NCBI GenBank assembly: GCA_025455225.1
Contig: JALOMY010000084.1
Coordinates: forward strand, 1 to 11,722
DNA: 11,722 bases
Source: Cyclobacteriaceae bacterium
GTDB lineage: Bacteria > Bacteroidota > Bacteroidia > Cytophagales > Cyclobacteriaceae
Reading direction: 5' to 3'
Numbering within the stretch: the stretch's first letter is position 1; the number at the start of each line of letters is the position of its first letter. Below are positions 1 to 7,297 of this stretch, piece by piece. The position numbers and the translations under genes were made by a program. A model generated the notes under the pieces. It did not search any database, was not told the DNA's origin, and saw only the letters and a program-made list of their open reading frames with translations.

Positions 1-2081
1 ATTTTTCCAAGGTTCCGTTCACTGGCATATTGTCGGTTCAGTTCAAGGTCAACAAAGTTGAACACAAACTCCTCACCCCCGGTCAATTTATCCCAAACCT
101 GTTTAACCTGTTCAACCGTGGTCATCATATTGCCAGGCTTCATCCGGATAAACAATTTGGGCATCGGGCTGCTTTCAATATTGATATTTTCAAATCCCGG
201 TGCCAGGACTTTCGGATCTAAAACCAGTACCAGCGGTTTTACCGATGTGTAAAGTGATTCATAATTAAAATCCTTAACCACACCAATAACTTCATGATCA
301 GGAAAATTCTTTCCGGGAAGTTTCATGCCAACGGGTTCATTCCACCCCATGTCTTTAACAAACGCTTCATTTACAATTACAGCTCTTCGCTTATCGGAAG
401 GATTATTTTTATCGAAGGGTCGTCCGAACTTGATTTCCATCTTCAAAACATCGAAGTAATCGGGCTCCACTGTGTTAATGGAAAAGTTTCTATATGTACC
501 CTGGTCATCCGTATACCCAACCTTTACCCAGCCCCCGTGTCCGAAATCATGCGATGATCCGCACACCCCGGTAATTTCCGGAATGCGAGACAACTCATTC
601 TTATATTGTTGTACAAGATCAAAACCAGAATTGATCCGATCAATAAATCCCTGACCCCTTGGAACGTTCAACGGTACAACGGCCAATTGTTCACGGTCAT
701 AGCCCAGATTCTTATCTTGCAAAAAACGAAGCTGATTCTGCATAATCAGCGTACTCGAAATCAAGAAAATGGAAAGGACTAACTGAATACCCACAAGCAC
801 TTTCCGTAAGCCCTGCCTATTGTTTATTCCGTGGATACTTCCTTTCAATATGGACACCGGACGGAAATTGGAAAGTACGAATGCAGGATAGCTTCCGGCA
901 AACAAACCGATAATCAGCAGAAGCAAAAAGCTTAAAATGAAAATAAAGCCATTGTATTCAATAACAAGTTGTTTCGCAGCCAGGGTATTGAACAGAGGTA
1001 AAAACAATTCTGCCAGTACAAATCCAATCACTAACGAGAGGATGGTTATCAGCACAGCCTCACCGATAAACTGGTAGATCAATTGATTACGAAGGGCACC
1101 CACTACCTTCCGAATACCAACTTCTTTAGAACGTTTGAGTGACCGGCCAATCGATAACGTAACAAAATTGATGCAGGCAACAAATAAAATGAGCAATGCC
1201 ACTGCACCCAGTATGTAAGAATACCGTGGATTATTTACCTGGGCGATTCCTGTTGGATAACTCGTATCTAAATGGATGGAAGTGAATGGTTGAAGACCAA
1301 CTGTGTATTTACTGTTGTTGTAATCATCCTCACCCAATACTGAACGAAACAAAGCAGGAAATTTATCGGTAACGGATTGAACAGAAACGCCCTCTTGAAT
1401 CAGAATATACGTTTCCGGATTAACATTAAACCAGCCTGAAGTTAAAACACGTTCATCCAGAAACCGGGTATAATTAAGATCCGAAATCAATATATCAAAC
1501 TGGATACTGGAATTGGTTGGTGGGTTTTTTACAATCCCCTTAACTATGAACTCTTCAAAATTTTCTTTCAGGCTTATAGAAAGGGTTTTATTTAAAGGAT
1601 CTTCTGCGCCAAAATATTTCGTTGCGGCCCGCTCTGTGATTAGTACACCTGCCATATCATCCAGGGCATGGTCTTTAGTTCCCCGGACTAATTCAAAATC
1701 GAATACATCGAAAAAATGCTCACCCACAACCGTAACTTGTTCCGTAAAAACCTGGTTGCCGGATTTGATTTGAGTTCCAAGTTGATTAACCCGAACCTGA
1801 TGCTCTACTTCCGGAAAATTGTTCTTTAATGCCGGTCCCAAAGGAAACGGTGTAACTGTATTAAAAAACTGCTGGTCGGGGCCATAATCTTCCTTAACAT
1901 AGGCCCGGTAGATGCGTTCTGCTTTAGCATGAAATGAATCAAATGTCCATTCATCCTTCACAAACAAAACGATAAGCACACAACAAGCTATGCCCATACT
2001 TAAACCAAGAACATTGATAAGTGAATGAACTTTGCTTCTTCGGATGTTTCGCAAAGCGATTGTGATGTAATGCTTGATCAT
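1..2081 (-). CDS. ABC transporter permease, FtsX/MacB-like (C-terminus off window)
   Basis: Integral inner-membrane protein of the MacB_PCD/FtsX permease family, which works with a separate ATPase in export or mechanotransmission; the substrate cannot be told from sequence. The reading frame is open from an ATG at 2081 to the left edge, giving 693 codons. Seen: a cytoplasmic start MIKHYITIALRNIRR, TM1 at about 21-41 (INVLGLSMGIACCVLIVLF), a large extracytoplasmic domain to about 285, then a first FtsX core with TMs at about 290-312, 338-360 and 379-401. EVGIRKVVGA (320-329) and GSYPAF (396-401) are family hallmarks. TM5 (about 428-447) is followed by a second extracytoplasmic domain. Relatives are about 790-800 residues, so the last three TMs (about 100 residues) should lie outside the window. 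No Shine-Dalgarno is visible before the ATG, and no ATPase gene is within view. The family is sure; the transported molecule is unknown. Confidence 0.93.
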   Translation of the reverse strand, partial: MIKHYITIALRNIRRSKVHSLINVLGLSMGIACCVLIVLFVKDEWTFDSFHAKAERIYRAYVKEDYGPDQQFFNTVTPFPLGPALKNNFPEVEHQVRVNQLGTQIKSGNQVFTEQVTVVGEHFFDVFDFELVRGTKDHALDDMAGVLITERAATKYFGAEDPLNKTLSISLKENFEEFIVKGIVKNPPTNSSIQFDILISDLNYTRFLDERVLTSGWFNVNPETYILIQEGVSVQSVTDKFPALFRSVLGEDDYNNSKYTVGLQPFTSIHLDTSYPTGIAQVNNPRYSYILGAVALLILFVACINFVTLSIGRSLKRSKEVGIRKVVGALRNQLIYQFIGEAVLITILSLVIGFVLAELFLPLFNTLAAKQLVIEYNGFIFILSFLLLLIIGLFAGSYPAFVLSNFRPVSILKGSIHGINNRQGLRKVLVGIQLVLSIFLISSTLIMQNQLRFLQDKNLGYDREQLAVVPLNVPRGQGFIDRINSGFDLVQQYKNELSRIPEITGVCGSSHDFGHGGWVKVGYTDDQGTYRNFSINTVEPDYFDVLKMEIKFGRPFDKNNPSDKRRAVIVNEAFVKDMGWNEPVGMKLPGKNFPDHEVIGVVKDFNYESLYTSVKPLVLVLDPKVLAPGFENINIESSPMPKLFIRMKPGNMMTTVEQVKQVWDKLTGGEEFVFNFVDLELNRQYASERNLGK

Positions 2082-2314
2082 GGTGTTGGGCAGGTTAGCG
2101 GATGTTTAGTATTCTTTTACTCAACCATTTTCATTTAAGTCTTCGTAGATTTTAATAAATGCAACTTAAGTGGAATCGCCTCCGGATTCATTCTGAATTG
2201 GAATAAATCATGGATGCTTGGAAAGCAAAAAAAGATTTGACTTGATTGTAAAATTGAGGCATCCAGGATCATAGAAGGTTATTAATCAACCTCCTAATCC
2301 AATGACGGTGCCAC

Positions 2315-2347
2315 AGTTAAAATGCGAAATTTTACCCCATTTTAACT
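2315..2347. repeat. 10-bp perfect inverted repeat, AT-rich
   Basis: AGTTAAAATG (2315-2324) is the exact reverse complement of CATTTTAACT (2338-2347), with a 13-base spacer. Inside it, TAAAAT (2318-2323) can also pair with ATTTTA (2329-2334), so two alternative hairpins share one arm. It lies about 70 bases after the metF stop. It could be a transcript-end or stability hairpin or a repressor-type operator; the lack of a T-run argues against a classic intrinsic terminator. Confidence 0.5.
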
Positions 2348-2395
2348 TATTGCGCGAATGCAGTTCCTTGAATGCGTCCTTAATTGAACTTTTTC

Positions 2396-2409
2396 GTCCG
2401 CCAGCGGAC
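2396..2409. repeat. Small GC-rich palindrome just after metF
   Basis: GTCCGC CA GCGGAC is a 6+6 inverted repeat ending nine bases short of the metF stop codon. It stands out from its AT-rich surroundings. On the minus strand it is followed by GAAAAAG rather than T residues, so it is not a textbook intrinsic terminator, but it could still mark the 3' end of the metH-metF transcript or be a copy of a short dispersed genomic repeat. Only one copy was noticed in this window. Confidence 0.45.
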
Positions 2410-2418
2410 AATCATTCA

Positions 2419-3375
2419 TTAGAATAATTCCTTCGCAATTTTATATATCGGGTCGGATTTACCCATAGAATAGAAATGCAGGGTAGGCACTCCTGCTTGT
2501 ATTAATTCCCGGCATTGTTGTATGGCCCACTCAATTCCCACCTGCTTGACTTCCAAATTGTCTTTGCACTTTTCCACTTCATCGGCCAGTGATTCCGGGA
2601 TATCAATATGAAATGTAGTTGGTAAAATGCTGATCTGCGATTTAGTGGTTACCGGCTTAATTCCAGGAATGATTGGCACGGTGATTCCAATTTCACGGCA
2701 TCGCGAAACAAAATCAAAATACTTCTGGTTGTCAAAAAACATCTGAGTCACGATGTAATCGGCACCGAGTTCTACTTTCAGTTTTAAATACTTAAGATCC
2801 ATTTTCAGATTCGGTGCTGCAAAGTGTTTTTCCGGATAACCTGCCACACCCATGCAAAAATCAGTGGATGCCGTATGCAATAATTCATCATCCAGGTAAA
2901 TGCCTTTATTCATATTCACTACCTGCTGAAGGAGATCCGATGCATATTTGTGGCCGTCAGGCTCAGGTACAAACCGTCCTTCATTCTTAATGGCATCACC
3001 CTGAAGTACCAGGACATTGTCAATGCCTAAAAAATGAAGATCGATCAGGGCATTCTCAGTTTCCTCCTTGCTAAACCCACCGCATATAATATGAGGCACT
3101 GTATCTACTTTATAATGATTTTGAATGGCCGCACAAATACCAACCGTTCCCGGACGCTTACGGGTCGATCGCTTTTCCAGTAATCCGCCATCCTTCTTCT
3201 TGTAGACGTATTCCTCCCGGTGATACGTTACATCAATAAAAGGTGGCTTGAATTCCATCAAGGGGTCCATATGATCAAATAGTGACCGTATATTCTCACC
3301 TTTTAAGGGTGGGAGGATTTCTATGGTGAACAAGGTCTTGCCTGCTGCACGCTTAATATGATCGATAACTTTCAT
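2419..3375 (-). CDS. metF: Methylenetetrahydrofolate reductase MetF
   Basis: Flavin enzyme that reduces 5,10-methylene-THF to 5-methyl-THF, the methyl donor for methionine synthase; cytoplasmic. The 318-residue product matches the usual bacterial size (about 290-320) and forms one (beta/alpha)8 domain. Seen: FTIEILPP with the catalytic-type Glu at 19, NVLVLQGDA (120-128) with the substrate/flavin-region Asp at 127, GVAGYPEKH (176-184), TQMFFDN (210-216) and IPGIKPV (236-242). The position before GD in the QGD motif is Gln125, where many characterised enzymes have Arg (RGD); this may be a lineage trait. The ATG at 3375 is 12 bases after the stop of the downstream half of metH, so it is the last gene of the metH operon. 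No clear Shine-Dalgarno is present. Confidence 0.96.
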   Translation of the reverse strand: MKVIDHIKRAAGKTLFTIEILPPLKGENIRSLFDHMDPLMEFKPPFIDVTYHREEYVYKKKDGGLLEKRSTRKRPGTVGICAAIQNHYKVDTVPHIICGGFSKEETENALIDLHFLGIDNVLVLQGDAIKNEGRFVPEPDGHKYASDLLQQVVNMNKGIYLDDELLHTASTDFCMGVAGYPEKHFAAPNLKMDLKYLKLKVELGADYIVTQMFFDNQKYFDFVSRCREIGITVPIIPGIKPVTTKSQISILPTTFHIDIPESLADEVEKCKDNLEVKQVGIEWAIQQCRELIQAGVPTLHFYSMGKSDPIYKIAKELF

Positions 3376-3387
3376 AAGCTCGTTTGT

Positions 3388-6075
3388 CTAAATATCATAG
3401 TTGAGATTGGGCGCAAGCCATCGCTCAACTTCTTCAATCTTCATTCCTTTTCGACCAGCGTACTCTTCTACCTGGTCACGCTCAATTTTACCCAATCCAA
3501 AATACTTAGCCTGCTTATTAGCCAGGTAATAACCGCTGACAGAAGATGCAGGATACATCGCACACGATTCAGTGAGTTTGATTCCGGCTTCTTTCTCAGC
3601 ATCCAGAATTTCAAAGATGGTTCTCTTCTCAGTGTGATCCGGACAGGCCGGATAACCCGGTGCGGGCCGTATACCCACATAGGCCTCCTTGATCAATTCT
3701 TCATTGGAAAACTTTTCCTGAGGATTATATCCCCACAATTCCTTTCTAACCTGTTCATGCAAACATTCCGCGAAGGCTTCCGCCAGCCGGTCGGCCAGGG
3801 CCTTGATCATAATCACGGAATAATCATCATGTTTTGCCTGGAATTCATCGATACATTGTTCAAGCCCGATTCCGGTTGTAACTGCAAACAAGCCGATGTA
3901 ATCAACCATGCCTGAATCTTCAGGTGCAATAAAATCAGCCAATGAAAAATTGGGCAAGCCCGGAGCCTTCTTATTTTGTTGACGAAGAAAATGCAGCCGG
4001 GCAAAGGATGTGGAATCAGTTTCAGAATGAAATAATTTCACATCATCCGTTTTCGATCGCTTGGCGGGATAAAAAGCAACCATGCCATTGGCAGTTAACT
4101 TCTTGTGCTTAACAATGTCGTTCAGCATGCTTTGAGCATCATTGAACAATTTTAAAGCTTCAGCTCCAACAACAGGGTCTGTTAAAATTCCCGGGTAACG
4201 GCCCGCCAGCATCCACGTTTGAAAGAAAGGAGTCCAATCAATATACGCAACGAGTTTTTCGAGTGGGAAGTTGAGTAAAGCTCGTTTTCCGATAAAGGAT
4301 GGACGCTTAATCTGTTCAGCTTGCCAATCAATGTTAACCTGGTTTTCCCGAGCCGCTTTAAGCGTGATATAATTTTTTTCCTGCCTGCGGCTTTCATGCT
4401 CTTTCCGAAGGGACTCGTACTCGCTTTTGACTTTTGTGGTAAATGATTTACGCGAGTTTGGATTAATCAATTCACTGGACACCGGAACACTGCGAGAAGC
4501 ATCCAATACATGCACCACGGGGCCTTCATAAACCGGATCAATTTTGACTGCCGTATGAATGCGTGAGGTGGTTGCCCCACCAATTAACAAAGGTATCTCA
4601 AGTTTTTCACGCTGCATTTCCCGTGCAACGTATACCATCTCATCGAGGGATGGTGTAATCAGGCCACTTAACCCGATGATATCAACTTTTTCCTGTTTGG
4701 CTGTTTCTAAAATTTTTTCAGCCGGCACCATCACACCCAGATCGATAACTTCATAATTATTGCAGGCCAGCACAACGCCAACAATATTTTTACCGATGTC
4801 GTGCACATCGCCCTTCACGGTAGCCATTAGAATGCGCGCAGCTGGTTTGCCGGTTTCTCCACTCAATCGCTTTTCCTCCTGAAGGTACGGCTCCAGGTAG
4901 GCCACGGCACGTTTCATTACCCGTGCACTTTTTACTACCTGCGGAAGAAACATTTTTCCGGCTCCAAACAAATCGCCCACCACGTTCATTCCTGCCATCA
5001 GGGGTCCTTCAATAACATTTAATGGTCTGCCGTATTTTTGACGGGCTTCCTCGGTATCCTGATCGATATAATCAAGGATCCCCTTCACCAACGCATGGGA
5101 TATGCGCTCTTCAACACTTCCGCTTCGCCAGGCATCATCACTTTCCTTTTTCCTGGCCGAACCTTTTACAGTTTCTGCATACTCCAATAAGCGTTCGGTA
5201 GCGTCATCCCGTCTGTTTAACAGAACATCTTCAACCCGTTCGAGCAATTCTTTATCTACTTCATTATAAACTTCAAGCATGGTGGGATTAACTATACCCA
5301 TGTCCATACCATGCTGAATGGCATGATATAAAAAAGCCGAATGCATAGCTTCTCGCACTTTCTGATTGCCACGGAAACTGAAGGACACATTACTCACACC
5401 GCCACTTACATGTGCATGCGGCAGATTCTCGCGAATCCATTTTGCCGCTTTGAAGAAATCCACAGCATAATTGCGGTGCTGTTCAATGCCGGTAGCAACC
5501 GGAAAAATATTGGGATCGAAAATGATGTCTTCCGGTGGAAACTTAACCTTATCAACCAATAGGCTATATGCCCGTTGACAAATGGATATTCGTCTTTCCA
5601 ACGTATCGGCTTGACCTTCTTCATCGAAAGCCATCACCACAACAGCAGCACCATATCGCCTGACCAACTTCGCCTGACGGATAAATTCCTCCTCGCCTGC
5701 TTTCAGACTGATGGAATTAACGATGCCTTTGCCCTGAAGACATTTGAGACCGGCTTCAATAACTTCCCACTTGGATGAATCAATCATTACCGGCACGCGG
5801 GCGATCTCCGGCTCGGCTGCCATCAGGTTCAGAAACTTAACCATGGCCGCCCTAGAGTCGAGCATGCCCTCATCCATATTCACATCAATCACCTGTGCTC
5901 CTCCCCTTACCTGGTCGAGTGCCACTTCAAGTGCTTCATCAAACTTATCTTCCTTGATCAGCTTCAGGAACCGGGCAGATCCGGTAACGTTTGTTCGCTC
6001 ACCAATATTGACAAAGTTCGATGCCGGTGTAATTGTAACGGGTTCGAGTCCGCTTAATCGCAAATTCTTATGCAT
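3388..6075 (-). CDS. metH: Methionine synthase, folate/B12/activation subunit (split MetH, C-terminal part)
   Basis: Carries three of the four MetH modules: transfer of the methyl group from 5-methyl-THF to cobalamin, cobalamin binding, and reductive reactivation with SAM. Seen in 895 residues: pterin-binding domain at about 18-275 (FVNIGERTNVTGSARF, DVNMDEGMLD); helical cap at about 320-400; B12 domain with GDVHDIGKN (lower axial His425, Asp423, Gly428), GLSGLITPS (468-476) and IGGATTS (498-504); activation domain at about 560-890 with DWTPFF (613-618), RPAPGYPACPDHTEK (803-817, SAM site) and a conserved SVSGYY (845-850). Together with the upstream 333-residue gene the total is 1228 residues, almost exactly one E. 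coli MetH (1227), so nothing is missing. The ATG at 6075 overlaps the upstream stop by 8 bases, suggesting translational coupling. It needs cobalamin; no B12-independent metE is in the window. Confidence 0.96.
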   Translation of the reverse strand: MHKNLRLSGLEPVTITPASNFVNIGERTNVTGSARFLKLIKEDKFDEALEVALDQVRGGAQVIDVNMDEGMLDSRAAMVKFLNLMAAEPEIARVPVMIDSSKWEVIEAGLKCLQGKGIVNSISLKAGEEEFIRQAKLVRRYGAAVVVMAFDEEGQADTLERRISICQRAYSLLVDKVKFPPEDIIFDPNIFPVATGIEQHRNYAVDFFKAAKWIRENLPHAHVSGGVSNVSFSFRGNQKVREAMHSAFLYHAIQHGMDMGIVNPTMLEVYNEVDKELLERVEDVLLNRRDDATERLLEYAETVKGSARKKESDDAWRSGSVEERISHALVKGILDYIDQDTEEARQKYGRPLNVIEGPLMAGMNVVGDLFGAGKMFLPQVVKSARVMKRAVAYLEPYLQEEKRLSGETGKPAARILMATVKGDVHDIGKNIVGVVLACNNYEVIDLGVMVPAEKILETAKQEKVDIIGLSGLITPSLDEMVYVAREMQREKLEIPLLIGGATTSRIHTAVKIDPVYEGPVVHVLDASRSVPVSSELINPNSRKSFTTKVKSEYESLRKEHESRRQEKNYITLKAARENQVNIDWQAEQIKRPSFIGKRALLNFPLEKLVAYIDWTPFFQTWMLAGRYPGILTDPVVGAEALKLFNDAQSMLNDIVKHKKLTANGMVAFYPAKRSKTDDVKLFHSETDSTSFARLHFLRQQNKKAPGLPNFSLADFIAPEDSGMVDYIGLFAVTTGIGLEQCIDEFQAKHDDYSVIMIKALADRLAEAFAECLHEQVRKELWGYNPQEKFSNEELIKEAYVGIRPAPGYPACPDHTEKRTIFEILDAEKEAGIKLTESCAMYPASSVSGYYLANKQAKYFGLGKIERDQVEEYAGRKGMKIEEVERWLAPNLNYDI

Positions 6076-7069
6076 GGGCCACCTCCACCACTCTTGGCTT
6101 ATACTTCGCTGCTACTTCGGCAATCTTTCGGATATGATCCGGTGTGCTCCCACAGCAACCTCCTACTATATTGACAAGTCCTTCTTTCAAATACTCCTCA
6201 ATCTGGGCAGCCATCTCATCCGGTGTTTGGTCATAATGTCCAAACTCATTCGGCAAACCTGCATTTGGATAGGCACTAACAAATGTTTCCGATTCCCGGG
6301 CCATTACCTGCAAATAGGGTCTGAGTTGGTTCGCACCCAGTGCGCAATTCAACCCGATGCTCAATAAAGGAACATGCGTTACCGAGATCATGAATGCTTC
6401 AGTTGTTTGTCCCGATAACGTTCTTCCGCTGGCATCCGTGATAGTTCCTGATACCATGACGGGAACTTGTCTGCCCGAATCCTCAAAATAATTCTGAATG
6501 GCAAATAATGCCGCTTTGGCATTCAAGGTATCGAATATGGTTTCAACCAACAGAAGATCAACGCCACCTTCCATTAATCCGCGGGTTTGGGTGTAATAGG
6601 CTTCAACCAACTCATCAAACGTAATAGCTCGGTAACCCGGGTCGTTCACGTTGGGCGACAGCGATGCCGTTTTATTTGTCGGCCCCAATGCCCCGGCAAC
6701 ATACCTCGGCTTATGCGGTGTTTGGTTACTGAATTCGTCAACAACTGCCTTTGCAATCCGGGCTGATTCGTAATTCAATTCATAGGCAATATCCTGCAAC
6801 TGATAATCAGCCTGGGCAATGGATGTACTGCTGAACGTATTGGTCTCGATAATGTCGGCACCGGCTTCCAGGTATTCCCGGTGGATCTGTTGAATGATGC
6901 CGGGCTGTGTTATGGAAAGTAAATCGTTATCACCTTTTAGCGGATGAGCATGATCTTTGAACCGAACACCACGAAAATCATCTTCCGTTAACGGGTAACG
7001 TTGAATCATGGTACCCATGGCACCATCAAGCACCAGTATTCTTTCTTTTAAAATGTCTTCAATTTTCAT
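6068..7069 (-). CDS. metH: Homocysteine S-methyltransferase subunit (split MetH, N-terminal part)
   Basis: Equivalent of the first MetH module: a zinc-dependent TIM barrel that activates homocysteine and moves the methyl group from methylcobalamin to its sulfur. Seen in 333 residues: LDGAMGTMIQRY (14-25), GADIIETNTFSST (70-82), GALGPTNKTASLSP (126-139), VETIFDT (175-181), and the three zinc Cys, Cys242 in GLNCALG and Cys305-Cys306 in VGGCCGSTPDHI. The protein ends just after the barrel, at the natural linker to the pterin domain. It is the first gene of the operon and sits directly behind the SAM-I riboswitch. The start is the ATG at 7069, one base after the leader hairpin. Stand-alone enzymes such as MmuM or BhmT are less likely, because the remainder of MetH follows with an 8-base overlap. 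A separate symbol for the split form is not fixed. Confidence 0.95.
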   Translation of the reverse strand: MKIEDILKERILVLDGAMGTMIQRYPLTEDDFRGVRFKDHAHPLKGDNDLLSITQPGIIQQIHREYLEAGADIIETNTFSSTSIAQADYQLQDIAYELNYESARIAKAVVDEFSNQTPHKPRYVAGALGPTNKTASLSPNVNDPGYRAITFDELVEAYYTQTRGLMEGGVDLLLVETIFDTLNAKAALFAIQNYFEDSGRQVPVMVSGTITDASGRTLSGQTTEAFMISVTHVPLLSIGLNCALGANQLRPYLQVMARESETFVSAYPNAGLPNEFGHYDQTPDEMAAQIEEYLKEGLVNIVGGCCGSTPDHIRKIAEVAAKYKPRVVEVAHA

Positions 7070-7070
7070 T

Positions 7071-7105
7071 GGCTCTCTTTACACATTGTATTTATCCAGA
7101 GAGCC
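7071..7105 (-). promoter_or_regulatory. Start-codon-proximal hairpin, likely riboswitch expression platform
   Basis: On the minus strand GGCTCTCT (7105-7098) pairs perfectly with AGAGAGCC (7078-7071) around a 19-base loop, ending one base before the metH ATG at 7069. No T-run follows, so it is better placed to block translation than to end transcription. Its 5' arm and loop contain TCTGGATAA (7100-7092), the exact complement of TTATCCAGA (7234-7226) in the 5' arm of riboswitch helix P1 and the bases after it. Pairing these would break P1 and remove three base pairs of the hairpin. The switching role is inferred. Confidence 0.6.
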
Positions 7106-7117
7106 CGGTAGAAGGGT

Positions 7118-7237
7118 TACTTATCTTTGACTGACGCTGCGGTCAGCCTGGGATTTAGCACAACGTCCTGATCTGCTGATCAGGATAGGATGCTAAGACG
7201 TCATAGGGCCCAGTCCCTCGGTCTTTCTGGATAAGTA
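7118..7237 (-). promoter_or_regulatory. SAM-I (S-box) riboswitch controlling metH-metH-metF
   Basis: The minus strand carries the S-box signature in order. P1 is TACTTATC (7237-7230) with GATAAGTA (7125-7118), 8 bp. P2 contains CCGAGGGACTGGGCCC followed by TATGAC, with GA (7219-7218) and TGA (7203-7201) placed to form the kink-turn. P3 is TTAGCA (7196-7191) with TGCTAA (7160-7155), topped by an 8-bp hairpin TCCTGATC/GATCAGGA with loop AGCA. The conserved J3/4-type GCTAAATCC follows, then P4, CTGAC/GTCAG (7146-7142, 7135-7131), and the usual AAA before P1 closes. The family binds S-adenosylmethionine and represses methionine genes when SAM is plentiful. Its place upstream of methionine synthase fits exactly. 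Sequence alone does not prove SAM-only specificity. Confidence 0.94.
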
Positions 7238-7244
7238 CGGCAAA

Positions 7245-7252
7245 GAAACATA
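7245..7252 (-). promoter_or_regulatory. Candidate Bacteroidota-type -7 promoter element for the met operon
   Basis: The minus strand reads TATGTTTC, seven of eight matches to the Bacteroidota TAnnTTTG -7 box. Initiation about 5-8 bases further on would place the transcript start at about 7237-7240, right at the first base of riboswitch P1. No clear -33 TTG was found, only a T-rich tract at 7273-7269. The fit with the aptamer boundary is the main support. Confidence 0.45.
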
Positions 7253-7297
7253 ATAAGTACATAAAAAGAAAAATCGAATGATGTATTTTTACAGCGA

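Larger units (their letters stand above)
2082..2418. other. Intergenic region between metF and the permease gene
   Basis: This 337-base stretch has stop codons in all frames and no credible small gene. It should hold the end of the metH-metF transcript and the promoter of the permease (both minus strand). I found no convincing TAnnTTTG box before the permease ATG and no hairpin followed by a T-run after metF. It holds two inverted repeats listed separately (2315-2347 and 2396-2409) and a weaker pair, TGGATGC (2211-2217) with GCATCCA (2259-2265), 41 bases apart. Confidence 0.6.

Noticed and set aside
3358..3915. A 185-codon plus-strand open frame opposite the end of metH
   Set aside because: Same reason: antisense to the conserved activation domain, with no recognisable motifs.
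5744..6367. A 207-codon plus-strand open frame antisense to the metH junction
   Set aside because: It lies opposite two strongly conserved enzymes, resembles no family I recognise and spans the gene overlap; it is a shadow of the codon pattern.
7284..7291. TATTTTTA as a -7 box for ppx on the plus strand
   Set aside because: It ends six bases before the ppx ATG, which would leave essentially no leader, and no -33 element is present.
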